The position numbers and the translations under genes were made by a program. Of a stretch of DNA of 64,000 nt, positions 31,840 through 40,223 are shown in pieces. Position 1 is the stretch's first letter. Each line of letters starts with the position of its first letter. This stretch comes from JAFGQU01 sp964483625 (lineage in GTDB: Bacteria; Omnitrophota; Gorgyraeia; Duberdicusellales; 4484-171): contig CAZABB010000006.1 of assembly GCA_964483625.1 (NCBI GenBank), positions 1 through 64,000 on the forward strand, given 5' to 3'. The notes under the pieces are model-generated. The model did no database searches and was not told the DNA's origin. It saw only the letters and a list, made by a program, of their open reading frames with translations.

Positions 31840-32745
31840 ATGATAATAGACAGGCTATTACAGATTACAGGAAGGATTAAGACTGTCAAAGAGCTTTACC
31901 GTCTCGTGAACAAAGGCATCAATACGATTATCGAGGGTGCGAAGACTGTCGGCAAGACCTTTGTCCTCGAGAGGGTATTCAAGGCATTCTGCAATTCCGA
32001 GCGTGTAAACAGGAAACTTCTTTACGTCAGGGCGCATGGGACAAGGCGTGATTATGAACAGATTATGTTCGTAATGTCCGAGAAATATGGCGACATCCAT
32101 GACGAAGACTGCAAAGAGCAGACCTTCAATGAATTCCGCAAAGGAAACCAGCAGCAGATTGAGAGACGCATCATCACAGGTATTAAGAATTCAGATTTGC
32201 CTTATGTAATCTTCATCGAGGAGATGAAGAAACTCCCTGACTCAATGCGTATTTTCATTAAAGAGCTTCTTAAGACAGGCAAGGTTTCAATCGTGGCAGA
32301 GCCGAAGGATATGTCCGATTCAAAGACAAGACAATTTTATCAGGGCTTTGACAGGTTTGAAGTGAGGCCGATGAATGACGAGAAGATGGGGATTCTCTTT
32401 GATGATTTAATCAAATGTCATTCAGTCAAAATTAAGCCCGAGGATTACGAGGAGATCAAAAGCAAGCTTCTGATTGAGACGGCAGGCAACCCCGGCAGGA
32501 TGAAGGCAATAATTGAAAGATGCACCAAGGAAAAGGAAGTCAATAAAGAAGACATTCTCGAGAAATACGCATCGTCTCACCGCAGGGAATATCCGATAGG
32601 CATGAGCATCATGCTCTGTGTGGTTTTCTTCATGGCTTACAGGTATTTCATGCGGGGGCTCGGCACGGTTACGGACATGGTCTGCGGAGGGATTATCTTC
32701 GCCCTGGGGATTCTTCTTTACAGAATCAGCAATAAATTCAAATAA
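31840..32745 (+). CDS. Membrane-anchored AAA/STAND-type ATPase
   Basis: A 301-residue protein. Walker A is GAKTVGKT (33-40), Walker B YVIFIEEM (about 123-130), with a sensor-like region SIVAEPKDM and an ETAGNPGRMK helix like that of Cdc6/ORC and MoxR relatives. Two C-terminal membrane helices lie at about 253-270 and 278-295. It starts six bases after the E2-like gene. It probably couples ATP use to the lipoprotein, E2-like and hydrolase partners. Confidence 0.72.
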   Translation: MIIDRLLQITGRIKTVKELYRLVNKGINTIIEGAKTVGKTFVLERVFKAFCNSERVNRKLLYVRAHGTRRDYEQIMFVMSEKYGDIHDEDCKEQTFNEFRKGNQQQIERRIITGIKNSDLPYVIFIEEMKKLPDSMRIFIKELLKTGKVSIVAEPKDMSDSKTRQFYQGFDRFEVRPMNDEKMGILFDDLIKCHSVKIKPEDYEEIKSKLLIETAGNPGRMKAIIERCTKEKEVNKEDILEKYASSHRREYPIGMSIMLCVVFFMAYRYFMRGLGTVTDMVCGGIIFALGILLYRISNKFK

Positions 32746-32756
32746 GAGGAAAAAAT

Positions 32757-34043
32757 ATGACCACACCTACTCATATCGCAGGAGCTACGGCAGGCATGCT
32801 TCTCATAGCAGTCGCCTTCAGGTGCCTGAACGTATCATGGGCGACAATTCTTTTCACGATGTTTGCGGGACTGCTTCCCGACATAGATAACGTTAAGTCT
32901 ATAATCGGGTGGCTGTTTCACAGGCTTGTTTCCATTCTGTCTTTCGGCAAAGTGAATTTCTCGAAGCTTGTTCAGCACAGGGGATTCTTTCATTCACTGC
33001 CTTTTGTGGCCCTGCTCTCATTCATACTTTATTTCATAAGGGCTGATTTGATTCCTTATCTCCTGATTGGAATGCTCTCTCACATTGTCCTTGATTCATT
33101 CCAGAAGAGAGGTGTCAAGCTTCTGGGTTTTGGCAATGCCTGGGGAAGATTCTCCCTTAATTGGAACATGCTCTTGAGGTCTTCGGGAGAATATTCAGTC
33201 CTTGCTTCCTGCATCATGATTATTCTTGTTTCATCGGCGGTAATCTCGAAAGGCGGGACTAATCACATCATCAGGAAAGCGTTAGGCACGCTCAAGGCCA
33301 CTGTTGAGGATATCAATGACCTGAAGAATTATGAGTGCTTCCTTGTCGTGAATGATAGCGGTGTCCAGAGTGAGTATCTTATAATCGGCTCTTTTGGAAA
33401 GGATTCAGTCATTGTCCTTGACGGGAATTCTCCTCTGTCATTCGGCTACCGCCATAACTGCCAACTGAAAGCGGATAACAAGTCTTACGTCAGGAAAGAC
33501 AGGAAGATGAAGACTATCGAATACAAGTTTATCCTGAAGGATAAATCATTCAGGCATCTTTATAACAAGATTGACAGCTCGTATTTCTATTATTTTTCCG
33601 GCAGTGCTCTTCTCAAAGATTCAAAGGAAATCCCGTTTTTTTATAACAGGTATAACACTGTTTCTGCTTCCGGAAAGAGGCTGAATTTTGAATTTGCGAG
33701 GCTTGAGGATTTGAAGGTTTATGGGATTGAGGACTCTGAAATACTGCTCGGCGATTTTGTAATAACTTACAGAATCGCCGAAGGCCAGAATCCTCCTCCG
33801 CTTTCGGCAAAGATTACCGAAGCGGTTTCCGCCGATGTTGAAGCTGTCGAGAAAAGGATTTCGGAATTGAAAGGAATCATAAACAGTCCTGACCTGAAGC
33901 GGGAAGTCGAAAACATATTCAATGTCGATTCAGAGGAAGCGGAAATCTACCTGCGGGTTTTCAGGAGAAAGGCTGAAAAGCTGTTAAAGGAAGAAGAAAC
34001 CAACCTTCTGAGGATTCACTCGATAAAAAAGGATATGCCATGA
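32757..34043 (+). CDS. YdjM-like membrane metal-dependent hydrolase with C-terminal domain
   Basis: A 428-residue protein. The N-terminal half has the DUF457/YdjM motifs: THIAGA (His6), LLPDIDN (Asp42, Asp44), HRGFFHS (74-80) and HIVLD (109-113), with four or five membrane helices. The C-terminal half (about 190-360) is beta-rich, like an OB-type or sensor domain, followed by a helical tail. YdjM relatives are membrane metal enzymes of unclear substrate, common in archaea. The added domain is unusual. Confidence 0.75.
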   Translation: MTTPTHIAGATAGMLLIAVAFRCLNVSWATILFTMFAGLLPDIDNVKSIIGWLFHRLVSILSFGKVNFSKLVQHRGFFHSLPFVALLSFILYFIRADLIPYLLIGMLSHIVLDSFQKRGVKLLGFGNAWGRFSLNWNMLLRSSGEYSVLASCIMIILVSSAVISKGGTNHIIRKALGTLKATVEDINDLKNYECFLVVNDSGVQSEYLIIGSFGKDSVIVLDGNSPLSFGYRHNCQLKADNKSYVRKDRKMKTIEYKFILKDKSFRHLYNKIDSSYFYYFSGSALLKDSKEIPFFYNRYNTVSASGKRLNFEFARLEDLKVYGIEDSEILLGDFVITYRIAEGQNPPPLSAKITEAVSADVEAVEKRISELKGIINSPDLKREVENIFNVDSEEAEIYLRVFRRKAEKLLKEEETNLLRIHSIKKDMP

Positions 34044-34897
34044 AAATTCTCAAAGAATACGAAAGGCACATGAAGATTTGCAGGAAAAGCCCTGCCACTA
34101 TCCGGCAGTATGGTAATGACGTGAAGCTTTTCTGCAATGCTTTCGGTGCGGATATCTTCAAGAGTTCGGGCAAGGACGTTGATGGATTCATTGAGTGGCT
34201 CATTGACAGGAAGTGCCAGAACGTAACGATTGCGAGAAAGATAGCATCGCTCAGAAGCTTTTACGTCTTTCTCACAGCGAAAGGCTTCGTGAAAAATAAT
34301 CCATTCCTCAAAGCTCCAAAGCTGAGGATCCCCCGGAAAGACCAGAGGGTTCTCACGGGAGAAGAAGTAAATCGGATATTTGAGACCCTGGGGGATTATC
34401 CTCCCACTCTTAAAGGCAGGGTGACTGATTGCATCCTGCATATCATGTATTTTCTCGGCCTGCGGGTCTTTGAGGTTGCGAGCCTCGATGTCTCAAGCAT
34501 CTCGGCTCCGCCTGAGAGTTATCTGAACTTTATCGGGAAAGGCGGGAAACAAAGAAGCCTTCCGCTTGTCCATGATAAGCTTGTCTGCTCTCTTGATGAA
34601 TGGATGGAATTTCGGAAAAAGTTTCCCGGAGTCGAGGCCCTTTTCATCAGCCGTAACCTCAGCAGGATTTCGGTAAGGACTATCCAGAGGTGGATAAAGT
34701 GTCTCGGAGTAAATTCCGGCTTGGGGGATTGTTTGACGCCTCACGTTCTGAGAAGGACTTTCGCTACCCGGCTTCTTGAGCAGGGGGCTGACCTTTTCTC
34801 GGTTGCGGATTTGATGGGGCACGAGAGCCTCACTACGACAAGGAGGTATGCAGTGGTAACAGACAAAAAGCGGAAGGGCACGCTTCTCTTACTATGA
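34040..34897 (+). CDS. Xer-type tyrosine recombinase
   Basis: A 285-residue recombinase with a SAM-like N-terminal domain and the catalytic set Arg in LGLRVFEVAS (about 142), Lys in IGKGGKQRS, HVLRRTFATRL (about 235), GHESLTTT (about 260) and Tyr in TRRYAVV (about 269). Its ATG overlaps the hydrolase stop, so it is the last gene of the E2-like operon. Likely roles are dimer resolution or recombination at the repeats that follow at 34961-35053. Confidence 0.88.
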   Translation: MKILKEYERHMKICRKSPATIRQYGNDVKLFCNAFGADIFKSSGKDVDGFIEWLIDRKCQNVTIARKIASLRSFYVFLTAKGFVKNNPFLKAPKLRIPRKDQRVLTGEEVNRIFETLGDYPPTLKGRVTDCILHIMYFLGLRVFEVASLDVSSISAPPESYLNFIGKGGKQRSLPLVHDKLVCSLDEWMEFRKKFPGVEALFISRNLSRISVRTIQRWIKCLGVNSGLGDCLTPHVLRRTFATRLLEQGADLFSVADLMGHESLTTTRRYAVVTDKKRKGTLLLL

Positions 34898-34960
34898 TTA
34901 TAACTATATTAGTTGCACATTTAATTATGATTAATTTTTCCGGTCAGAATCCGTGTTTTT

Positions 34961-35053
34961 ACGGTTTTCTGGCTGGTTCTGCCAGAAAAGAATTTCTTTC
35001 ACGACTGAAGTCTGGCCGTTTCTTTAACTCGCTCTTAACAGCCAGAAAACCGT
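34961..35053. promoter_or_regulatory. Inverted and alternative repeats of GCCAGAAAA
   Basis: ACGGTTTTCTGGCTG (34961-34975) is the exact complement of CAGCCAGAAAACCGT (35039-35053). The inner TTTTCTGGC (34965-34973) can instead pair with GCCAGAAAA at 34981-34989, so two mutually exclusive stems exist. Related half-sites occur nearby (GGTCAGAAT, TCTGGCC). It lies in the gap 34898-35099 between the Xer gene and the receiver/ParB-like gene. Confidence 0.6.
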
Positions 35054-35099
35054 ATTATTTGGCGGTCAGATTTATGTCCTTAATCCGGGAGGTGTCCTG

Positions 35100-35966
35100 A
35101 TGATAAAAAAATTATTCAACCGCATCAGGGATTCCTTTGGAAAAATTAATGAGGAGTCCTATGACGAAAATGCAGTCCTTGATGAATCCCCTCATGTCTC
35201 AGATGAGGGCGAAAAGAAGGTCTGCGTTCTTGAGTTCTACGCTTTCATGCGTAAGCTGTATGAGAAGATTCTTGGCAGGCTGGGGTTCTCGTATTTCATA
35301 ACAGGGAGCGAAGAAGAATTTTTATCATCCCTTGAATGCTGTTCTGTTGCCGTTGTTGATGACAACCAGCCTGACATCAGGGGCTTTCTTCTGGCCTCAA
35401 AACTGAAGGCTGAACGCCCTGAGCTTCCTGTAATTGTATGCACAGCTAACGCTTCGCTTGAAGCTTATGAGGAGTTCAAGGTCTCTAAGGCTGATGCTCT
35501 GCTGTTCAAGCCTGTTTCTGAAAGCGAGCTTGCTGGCTGCATTAATAGGGTTCTTGTCAAGTCCTCTGCCGAGCCTGTTGTTGAAGAAAAAGTAATTCCG
35601 AAAAAGCGTGGCAGGAAACCTTTTACTTTTCTTGATATCGCTGAAAAGCATGTCTGGGAGTTTTCCCAGAGCGGGCTTTCAAAGGCCGAGTTTTCAAGGA
35701 AGAACAAGCTGAGCCTTTCATCTCTGAAAAACGAGTTCAGGATTATTGCACTGCCTGAAAGCGTGAAGAAACTTGTAGGCGAAAACATCGACTGCTTCAA
35801 GAAGTCCTTTTTTGAGCACATCACCAAGCTCAAGGATGAACAGAGCATCCTTGATTTATGCTCTGAAATTATCGAACGTGGTAGCAAGGGGTCTTATTAT
35901 GATCTCTCTGCCCTGAAGCAGAGAGTCAATGAGTATCTTTCATTGGAGAAAAAAGATGAGGTTTGA
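35100..35966 (+). CDS. Receiver domain fused to a ParB-like HTH
   Basis: A 288-residue protein. Residues about 45-150 form a receiver: VCVLEFYAFM, phospho-Asp candidate in VAVVDDNQPDIRG, VIVCTA and FKPVSESE with Lys. After a basic linker (KKRGRKP) comes a KorB/ParB-like helix-turn-helix (SGLSKAEFSRKNKLSLSSLK followed by RIIALPESVKKL), then a helical dimer domain. Such a fusion is uncommon. A GGGAGGTG site precedes the ATG, and the GCCAGAAAA repeats just upstream may be its target. Confidence 0.65.
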   Translation: MIKKLFNRIRDSFGKINEESYDENAVLDESPHVSDEGEKKVCVLEFYAFMRKLYEKILGRLGFSYFITGSEEEFLSSLECCSVAVVDDNQPDIRGFLLASKLKAERPELPVIVCTANASLEAYEEFKVSKADALLFKPVSESELAGCINRVLVKSSAEPVVEEKVIPKKRGRKPFTFLDIAEKHVWEFSQSGLSKAEFSRKNKLSLSSLKNEFRIIALPESVKKLVGENIDCFKKSFFEHITKLKDEQSILDLCSEIIERGSKGSYYDLSALKQRVNEYLSLEKKDEV

Positions 35967-36897
35967 AGAGCGAATAAAAGTCAGCAATGATTTTGTCCTT
36001 GAGGTTGCGAGGAAGGCTTTTCCTTCCTGTAGCCTGAAGAGCGTCTGCCCTTCGTCTCTTGGCAAAGTCTCGAGCGTTTTCAGGGTTGATATTTCTTCCC
36101 CTGATAAGAACATGTGCCTGAGGGTCTCACGCAACGGAGAGGTCGGGAAGGAATCTGTCGCTTACGGCCTGCTTGAAGGGATTGTTCCTGTCCCTCCGAT
36201 AATAATTTCAGGCGAGAAGTTTCTCCTGTCGGGCTGGCTTCCCGGCATGACTCTGGAAGACGCTTTAAAGACTGTTGATTCCGATGACAGGAGGCTTCTT
36301 GCTTTCTCTGCCGGCGAAGTCCTTGCCCGCATCCATTCGGTCGCTCTTGATTCTTTCGGTTTTATCTTTGACGGTGATGTTGCGTTTCCTTCGGCGAGGT
36401 CTTTTATTCTGACGAAGCTTGATTCGCTTCTTTCTTCTCCTCTTGTCAGGGAAGCTTTCGGGCTAATTACTCTTGAGGAGATTAAGAAATTCTGTTCCCA
36501 GTATATTGTTATGTTTGAAGGGAAACCTTGTCTGCTTGTCGGGGACTACAAGGCAAACAACATCAACGTAATCAATGATCCTTCATGGAGGATTAACGGC
36601 GTCTATGATTTCGGGGATGCCTTTGCAGGACTCAACGAGTGGGATTTCTCCAAGTTCTTCAGGCATGTTGCGGATGTTTACCCTGACATGAAGCGGCCTT
36701 TCCTTAGCGGGTATAAGAAATGCGGGACTATAAAAAACGGCTTTGAGAAAAGGGTGAGAATCTTCGATGTTTTCCTGATACTCCTCACTGTCGAGAAGAT
36801 GATGAGGGCTCCCGTCTCTGACGAGGAAAAGATTGAGGAGCTTCGCAAATACGTTGATGTCCTGAAGGAGAACATCTTTATCGTAAATTCACTATAA
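35956..36897 (+). CDS. APH/choline-kinase family phosphotransferase
   Basis: A 313-residue protein (MRFEERIKVSNDFVLEVARK...). The Brenner-type motif is VGDYKANNINVI (usually HGD-x-x-x-x-N) and the metal-binding DFG is in VYDFGDAFAG. The ATG at 35956 has TTGGAGAA upstream and overlaps the preceding gene by 11 bases. The family phosphorylates small molecules such as aminoglycosides or sugars, or proteins. Since the partner carries a receiver domain, a regulatory kinase role is conceivable but unproven. Confidence 0.75.
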   Translation: MRFEERIKVSNDFVLEVARKAFPSCSLKSVCPSSLGKVSSVFRVDISSPDKNMCLRVSRNGEVGKESVAYGLLEGIVPVPPIIISGEKFLLSGWLPGMTLEDALKTVDSDDRRLLAFSAGEVLARIHSVALDSFGFIFDGDVAFPSARSFILTKLDSLLSSPLVREAFGLITLEEIKKFCSQYIVMFEGKPCLLVGDYKANNINVINDPSWRINGVYDFGDAFAGLNEWDFSKFFRHVADVYPDMKRPFLSGYKKCGTIKNGFEKRVRIFDVFLILLTVEKMMRAPVSDEEKIEELRKYVDVLKENIFIVNSL

Positions 36898-36909
36898 GAG
36901 GTGATTAAT

Positions 36910-37077
36910 TTGAGAAAGAAAAAGCCTGACATGAAGTTCAGAGGTAAGTGCGGAAAGTATGATTTTGAGCTTTCCGTCACCTTTGCGCCGTTTCCTTCCT
37001 CAAAGGAAAGGGACAGGGCTTATCGTGTGTGGGCTGAGACATTCGCTGAAAGCTGTAAGAAAGGGAGAAAGGTTTAA
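36910..37077 (+). CDS. Small hypothetical protein
   Basis: A 55-residue basic frame from TTG 36910 (AGAGGTG site upstream) or ATG 36931: KKKPDMKFRGKCGKYDFELS ... SSKERDRAYRVWAETF. A strand-helix protein with a Cys pair at distance. It is probably the last gene of the phosphotransferase operon. Its stop overlaps the TATA-like box of the next gene. Confidence 0.5.
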   Translation: MRKKKPDMKFRGKCGKYDFELSVTFAPFPSSKERDRAYRVWAETFAESCKKGRKV

Positions 37078-37080
37078 GTA
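37073..37080 (+). promoter_or_regulatory. TATA-like box, leaderless type
   Basis: TTTAAGTA, 22 bases before the ATG at 37103, overlapping the stop codon of the upstream gene. Confidence 0.45.
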
Positions 37081-37102
37081 ATCTTCTTGAATATAAATCT
37101 CT

Positions 37103-37615
37103 ATGCAAACTAAAGCACAGTTAAACAGGCAAAAGGACGGATATCGTAGAGAGAATGAAATGGTGGATTATTATTTGTCTAACGGGTTTAAAGTGCTTGG
37201 GTATAAGAATTGCGATGATATGAACATGATATCGTTTTTCCTGCCTTTTGAGATTGCGCTAAAGAAAGTCTTTGGTTCTTGGAATTCTCTTGCGGAGCTC
37301 GTTCGGTCAAATACTGTTGAAATGTTAAGGCTATCAAAGGATGGGGAGCTGGAAGTGCTTGAAGTCAAAACTAAAGCCGATATTAAGAAAGATAAAGCAT
37401 CTCATAAATTTAGATTTGATTGTCAGCCAGAACAGATAGAAAAATGTGAACGTGTGCTTGAGAAAGGAGTTGCGGTTATTTGGGTTTTTTATATAGAGAC
37501 TTATAATAAATACATAGAAGTCCCTTTTGGTGAATTGCATTTTTCACCTAAGCAATGCAAGGTTAAATTACCTGAAAAATATCGAGACCTTAATTTGTGG
37601 AATGTTAAAGAATAG
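37103..37615 (+). CDS. PD-(D/E)xK-like nuclease fold protein
   Basis: A 170-residue protein. A central DGELEVLEVKTKADIKKDKA segment has an E-x-K core after a hairpin, followed by QPEQIEKCERVLEKGVAVIWVFYI, where a Gln helix and a strand resemble VRR-NUC or resolvase folds. A role in DNA or RNA cleavage is possible. The first acidic residue is not certain. No Shine-Dalgarno sequence; TATA-like box upstream. Confidence 0.55.
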   Translation: MQTKAQLNRQKDGYRRENEMVDYYLSNGFKVLGYKNCDDMNMISFFLPFEIALKKVFGSWNSLAELVRSNTVEMLRLSKDGELEVLEVKTKADIKKDKASHKFRFDCQPEQIEKCERVLEKGVAVIWVFYIETYNKYIEVPFGELHFSPKQCKVKLPEKYRDLNLWNVKE

Positions 37616-37622
37616 GCGTCGC

Positions 37623-37751
37623 TCAGATATCCGGATAATTCCCTATCCATCGCCAAAAGTTTTTCCTGTGTTTGGGGCACATTTCCTTCCTTAGCTCTTT
37701 CAGTGGTTTGTCTGACGCTTCGATTTTGGTTAAGCAGTTGCAGGTTTTCAT
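37623..37751 (-). CDS. Small zinc-ribbon-like protein
   Basis: A 42-residue frame, MKTCNCLTKIEASDKPLKEL then MCPKHRKNFWRWIGN. The CxC and CPxH pairs could hold one zinc ion. ATATAAATATTAAT on the minus strand lies 15-28 bases before the ATG, in leaderless style. It diverges from the mcrB-like gene. Confidence 0.5.
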   Translation of the reverse strand: MKTCNCLTKIEASDKPLKELRKEMCPKHRKNFWRWIGNYPDI

Positions 37752-37879
37752 GATATAATGTGAGCTATTAATATTTATATTAGTTCTTGACAGTTTGTCG
37801 GAAGTTTTTCGGCATTTTGATAAAGTTTTTATATGAGTAGGGGTTTATGCCCTGTTAATTATTTGGGAGGGGGTCTGTT

Positions 37880-40219
37880 ATGGATAAAGCTGTTCTTGTA
37901 TCAAAAATTAAGGAGTTGAGCAATCTTGCTAATAAGCTTCATGGCTTTGAAGATGATGAGGAAAGTTTCCTTGTTGCGATTAAGGGGCTTGACAGGAAGT
38001 ATCTTGAGGGCGAGCTTGAGAAATTTCGTGAAGGAAGCATTAGCTGGAATGGCGTTTTGAAGCCTGTTAATTTCCTTAAATTCTTGGTAATAGATAAGGT
38101 TCTTGATGACAAGGATGTTTCTCTTGAGATTATTGACGAGTTCAAGGATAGGATTCTTAAGCTGGATGTTGATTATTTCAAGGATTATCCTGATTTCAAG
38201 GAGGCAATGCTCAAGCTTGAGAAGGGTAAAAACTTTTTTTGGCAGTGGAACAATATTTTCAAGATTCTTTTTTATGTCTATTATGACCAGCATAAGGACA
38301 GCGTCAATTCTTCTCTGACCGAGATTGCTGACCATTTCAAGACTGTTTTGAATATGAAGGATTCCAAGACAACGATTAACGGGTTTGGGTGGAATAATAA
38401 TTATGGCTCGAGCGATTGCTGGATTGCTCTTTATCCTCCTGATAGGGACAGCCATCAGAAGGCTTATCAAATCTTTTTGAGGGTGAATCCTGTAAACGAG
38501 CTTGTTTATGGAATGACTAACGGCGCAAAGATTGCGGAGAACAAGAAGCTTGAGAAGCAGGATGGTTCTAACGTTGATGTAGACAAGCTCGAGAAATTTC
38601 TCTTTGAGAAAGCTAAGCCTGAGTATGAAAAGCTTAACGCCTCTGTTAAACCTGAGCCTGACGAAGAAGAGGTTGACGAAGAATTAAGGGTTGTCGATGA
38701 GAAATGCCCCAAGAATGTCATTCTTTACGGCCCTCCTGGGACTGGAAAGACTTATATGGCTTACGAGGAGGCTGTTCGCATTGTTGATCCTTCCTTTTCG
38801 TGGAAGGACAGGAAGGCTCTCGTTGCTAAATTTCGTGAGTTTCAGGATAGCGGTTATATCACTTTTGTTACTTTCCATCAGTCTTTCAGCTACGAGGAAT
38901 TCATTGAGGGTTTCAGGTATGACAAGGAAGAAAAAATGCCTATGGTTGAGTCTGGCGTGTTCAAGACGCTTGTCGAGAGCGCAAGGTCTGACTATGTAAG
39001 TCCTAAGAAGAAGATTGATTTGAACCTTGCTAAGAGGAATGTATTCAAAATGTCGCTCGGCAACACTCTCAAGGAAGATGAGGATATTTATGATTTCTGT
39101 ATGCAAGAAGACATCATAGCCATTGGTTGGGGGCAAGATGTTAACTATACGGGAGCCGATACTAAGGAAAAAGTCGCCAAGAAGTTCAAAGAGCATGAAG
39201 GAAGCGATAAAGATTCTGTCTTTAATGTAACAGCGATTCACTTCTTCAAGAATATCATGAAGAAAGATGACCTTGTATTTGTCTCTAAAGGAAACCGTTC
39301 CTTGCGTGCTATTGGTCGTGTTGTGGGGGAATATTATTATGATGAAAATGTACCTATAAATTATCGCCATTTCAGAAAGGTCGAGTGGCTTCTTACGGAC
39401 AGCAATATTCCCGTAGAGAAAGTTATGAAGAAGAATTTCAGCCAGCAGACTATTTATGAGATAAGCAAGAGCTGGCTGCTTGAACAGAACCTTCAGGAGC
39501 TTCTTGCTAAACCAGCAGACAATAAGAAAGAGGTCAGGAATTATGTGCTGATTATCGACGAGATTAACAGGGGGAATATCTCTAAGATTTTCGGGGAGTT
39601 AATCACTCTTATTGAGGATGATAAAAGGCTTGGCATGGAGAACGAGATGGTCGTCAAGCTTCCATACAGCAAGGAGATCGATTTCGGGATTCCTCCCAAT
39701 ATCTATGTTATCGGCACTATGAATACTGCTGATAGGAGTATAGCTTTGATGGATGTCGCTCTTAGACGAAGGTTTAGTTTTAAGAGGATTGCTCCAGAAT
39801 CCAAGATTATCTCTGACTTGTTGTCCGAGAAGGAGGTCGATGGGGATTTTATTGAGATTTTGCAGAAGTCCTTTATTGCCTTGAACAAAAGGATTAAGGT
39901 GTTGCTTGATGAAGACCATGTTATAGGGCATAGTTATTTTCTGAAGATTGGGCCTGAAGATTTCGAGTATGATCTTCATGCTGTCTGGTATGACAAGATT
40001 ATTCCTCTGCTTCAGGAATATTTCTATAATGATTGGGATAAGTTGAGGCTTGTTCTCGGCGAGCATAATTCTCAGAAACGTAGCGGTTTCATTAAGGTTT
40101 TAGAGGCTGAATACAAGGGCATTTTCGGCTCTGAGTTTGATGAGGAGTATCCTTGCGAAATTGTCCGCTATGAGCCTGATTTGTTCTCTCAGGTATTGAA
40201 GAACACATTTATCGGATAA
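37880..40219 (+). CDS. mcrB: McrB-like GTPase with an inserted EVE-like domain
   Basis: A 779-residue protein. An N-terminal recognition region (1-255) precedes the AAA+ motor: Walker A YGPPGTGKTY (about 284-291), FVTFHQSFSYEEFIEGF, Walker B LIIDEINRGNISKIFGEL (about 554), VIGTMNTADRS (about 612) and LRRRFSF arginine finger. Between Walker A and B lies an insert (about 378-530) with IIAIGWGQDVNY, DDLVFVSKGN and AIGRVVGEYYYD, an EVE/PUA-like module that may read modified bases. It moves DNA with GTP and works with McrC. A GGGAGGGGG site precedes the ATG. Confidence 0.9.
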   Translation: MDKAVLVSKIKELSNLANKLHGFEDDEESFLVAIKGLDRKYLEGELEKFREGSISWNGVLKPVNFLKFLVIDKVLDDKDVSLEIIDEFKDRILKLDVDYFKDYPDFKEAMLKLEKGKNFFWQWNNIFKILFYVYYDQHKDSVNSSLTEIADHFKTVLNMKDSKTTINGFGWNNNYGSSDCWIALYPPDRDSHQKAYQIFLRVNPVNELVYGMTNGAKIAENKKLEKQDGSNVDVDKLEKFLFEKAKPEYEKLNASVKPEPDEEEVDEELRVVDEKCPKNVILYGPPGTGKTYMAYEEAVRIVDPSFSWKDRKALVAKFREFQDSGYITFVTFHQSFSYEEFIEGFRYDKEEKMPMVESGVFKTLVESARSDYVSPKKKIDLNLAKRNVFKMSLGNTLKEDEDIYDFCMQEDIIAIGWGQDVNYTGADTKEKVAKKFKEHEGSDKDSVFNVTAIHFFKNIMKKDDLVFVSKGNRSLRAIGRVVGEYYYDENVPINYRHFRKVEWLLTDSNIPVEKVMKKNFSQQTIYEISKSWLLEQNLQELLAKPADNKKEVRNYVLIIDEINRGNISKIFGELITLIEDDKRLGMENEMVVKLPYSKEIDFGIPPNIYVIGTMNTADRSIALMDVALRRRFSFKRIAPESKIISDLLSEKEVDGDFIEILQKSFIALNKRIKVLLDEDHVIGHSYFLKIGPEDFEYDLHAVWYDKIIPLLQEYFYNDWDKLRLVLGEHNSQKRSGFIKVLEAEYKGIFGSEFDEEYPCEIVRYEPDLFSQVLKNTFIG

Positions 40220-40223
40220 GAAA

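Noticed and set aside
30690..34043. CBASS or Bil-type ubiquitin-like defence operon
   Set aside because: No nucleotidyltransferase, E1, JAB or ubiquitin-like gene is adjacent. The E2-like protein is the only shared feature.
34894..35100. 68-codon frame between the Xer and receiver genes
   Set aside because: It covers the inverted repeats, has no ribosome site and no protein-like pattern. The region is better explained as regulatory repeats.
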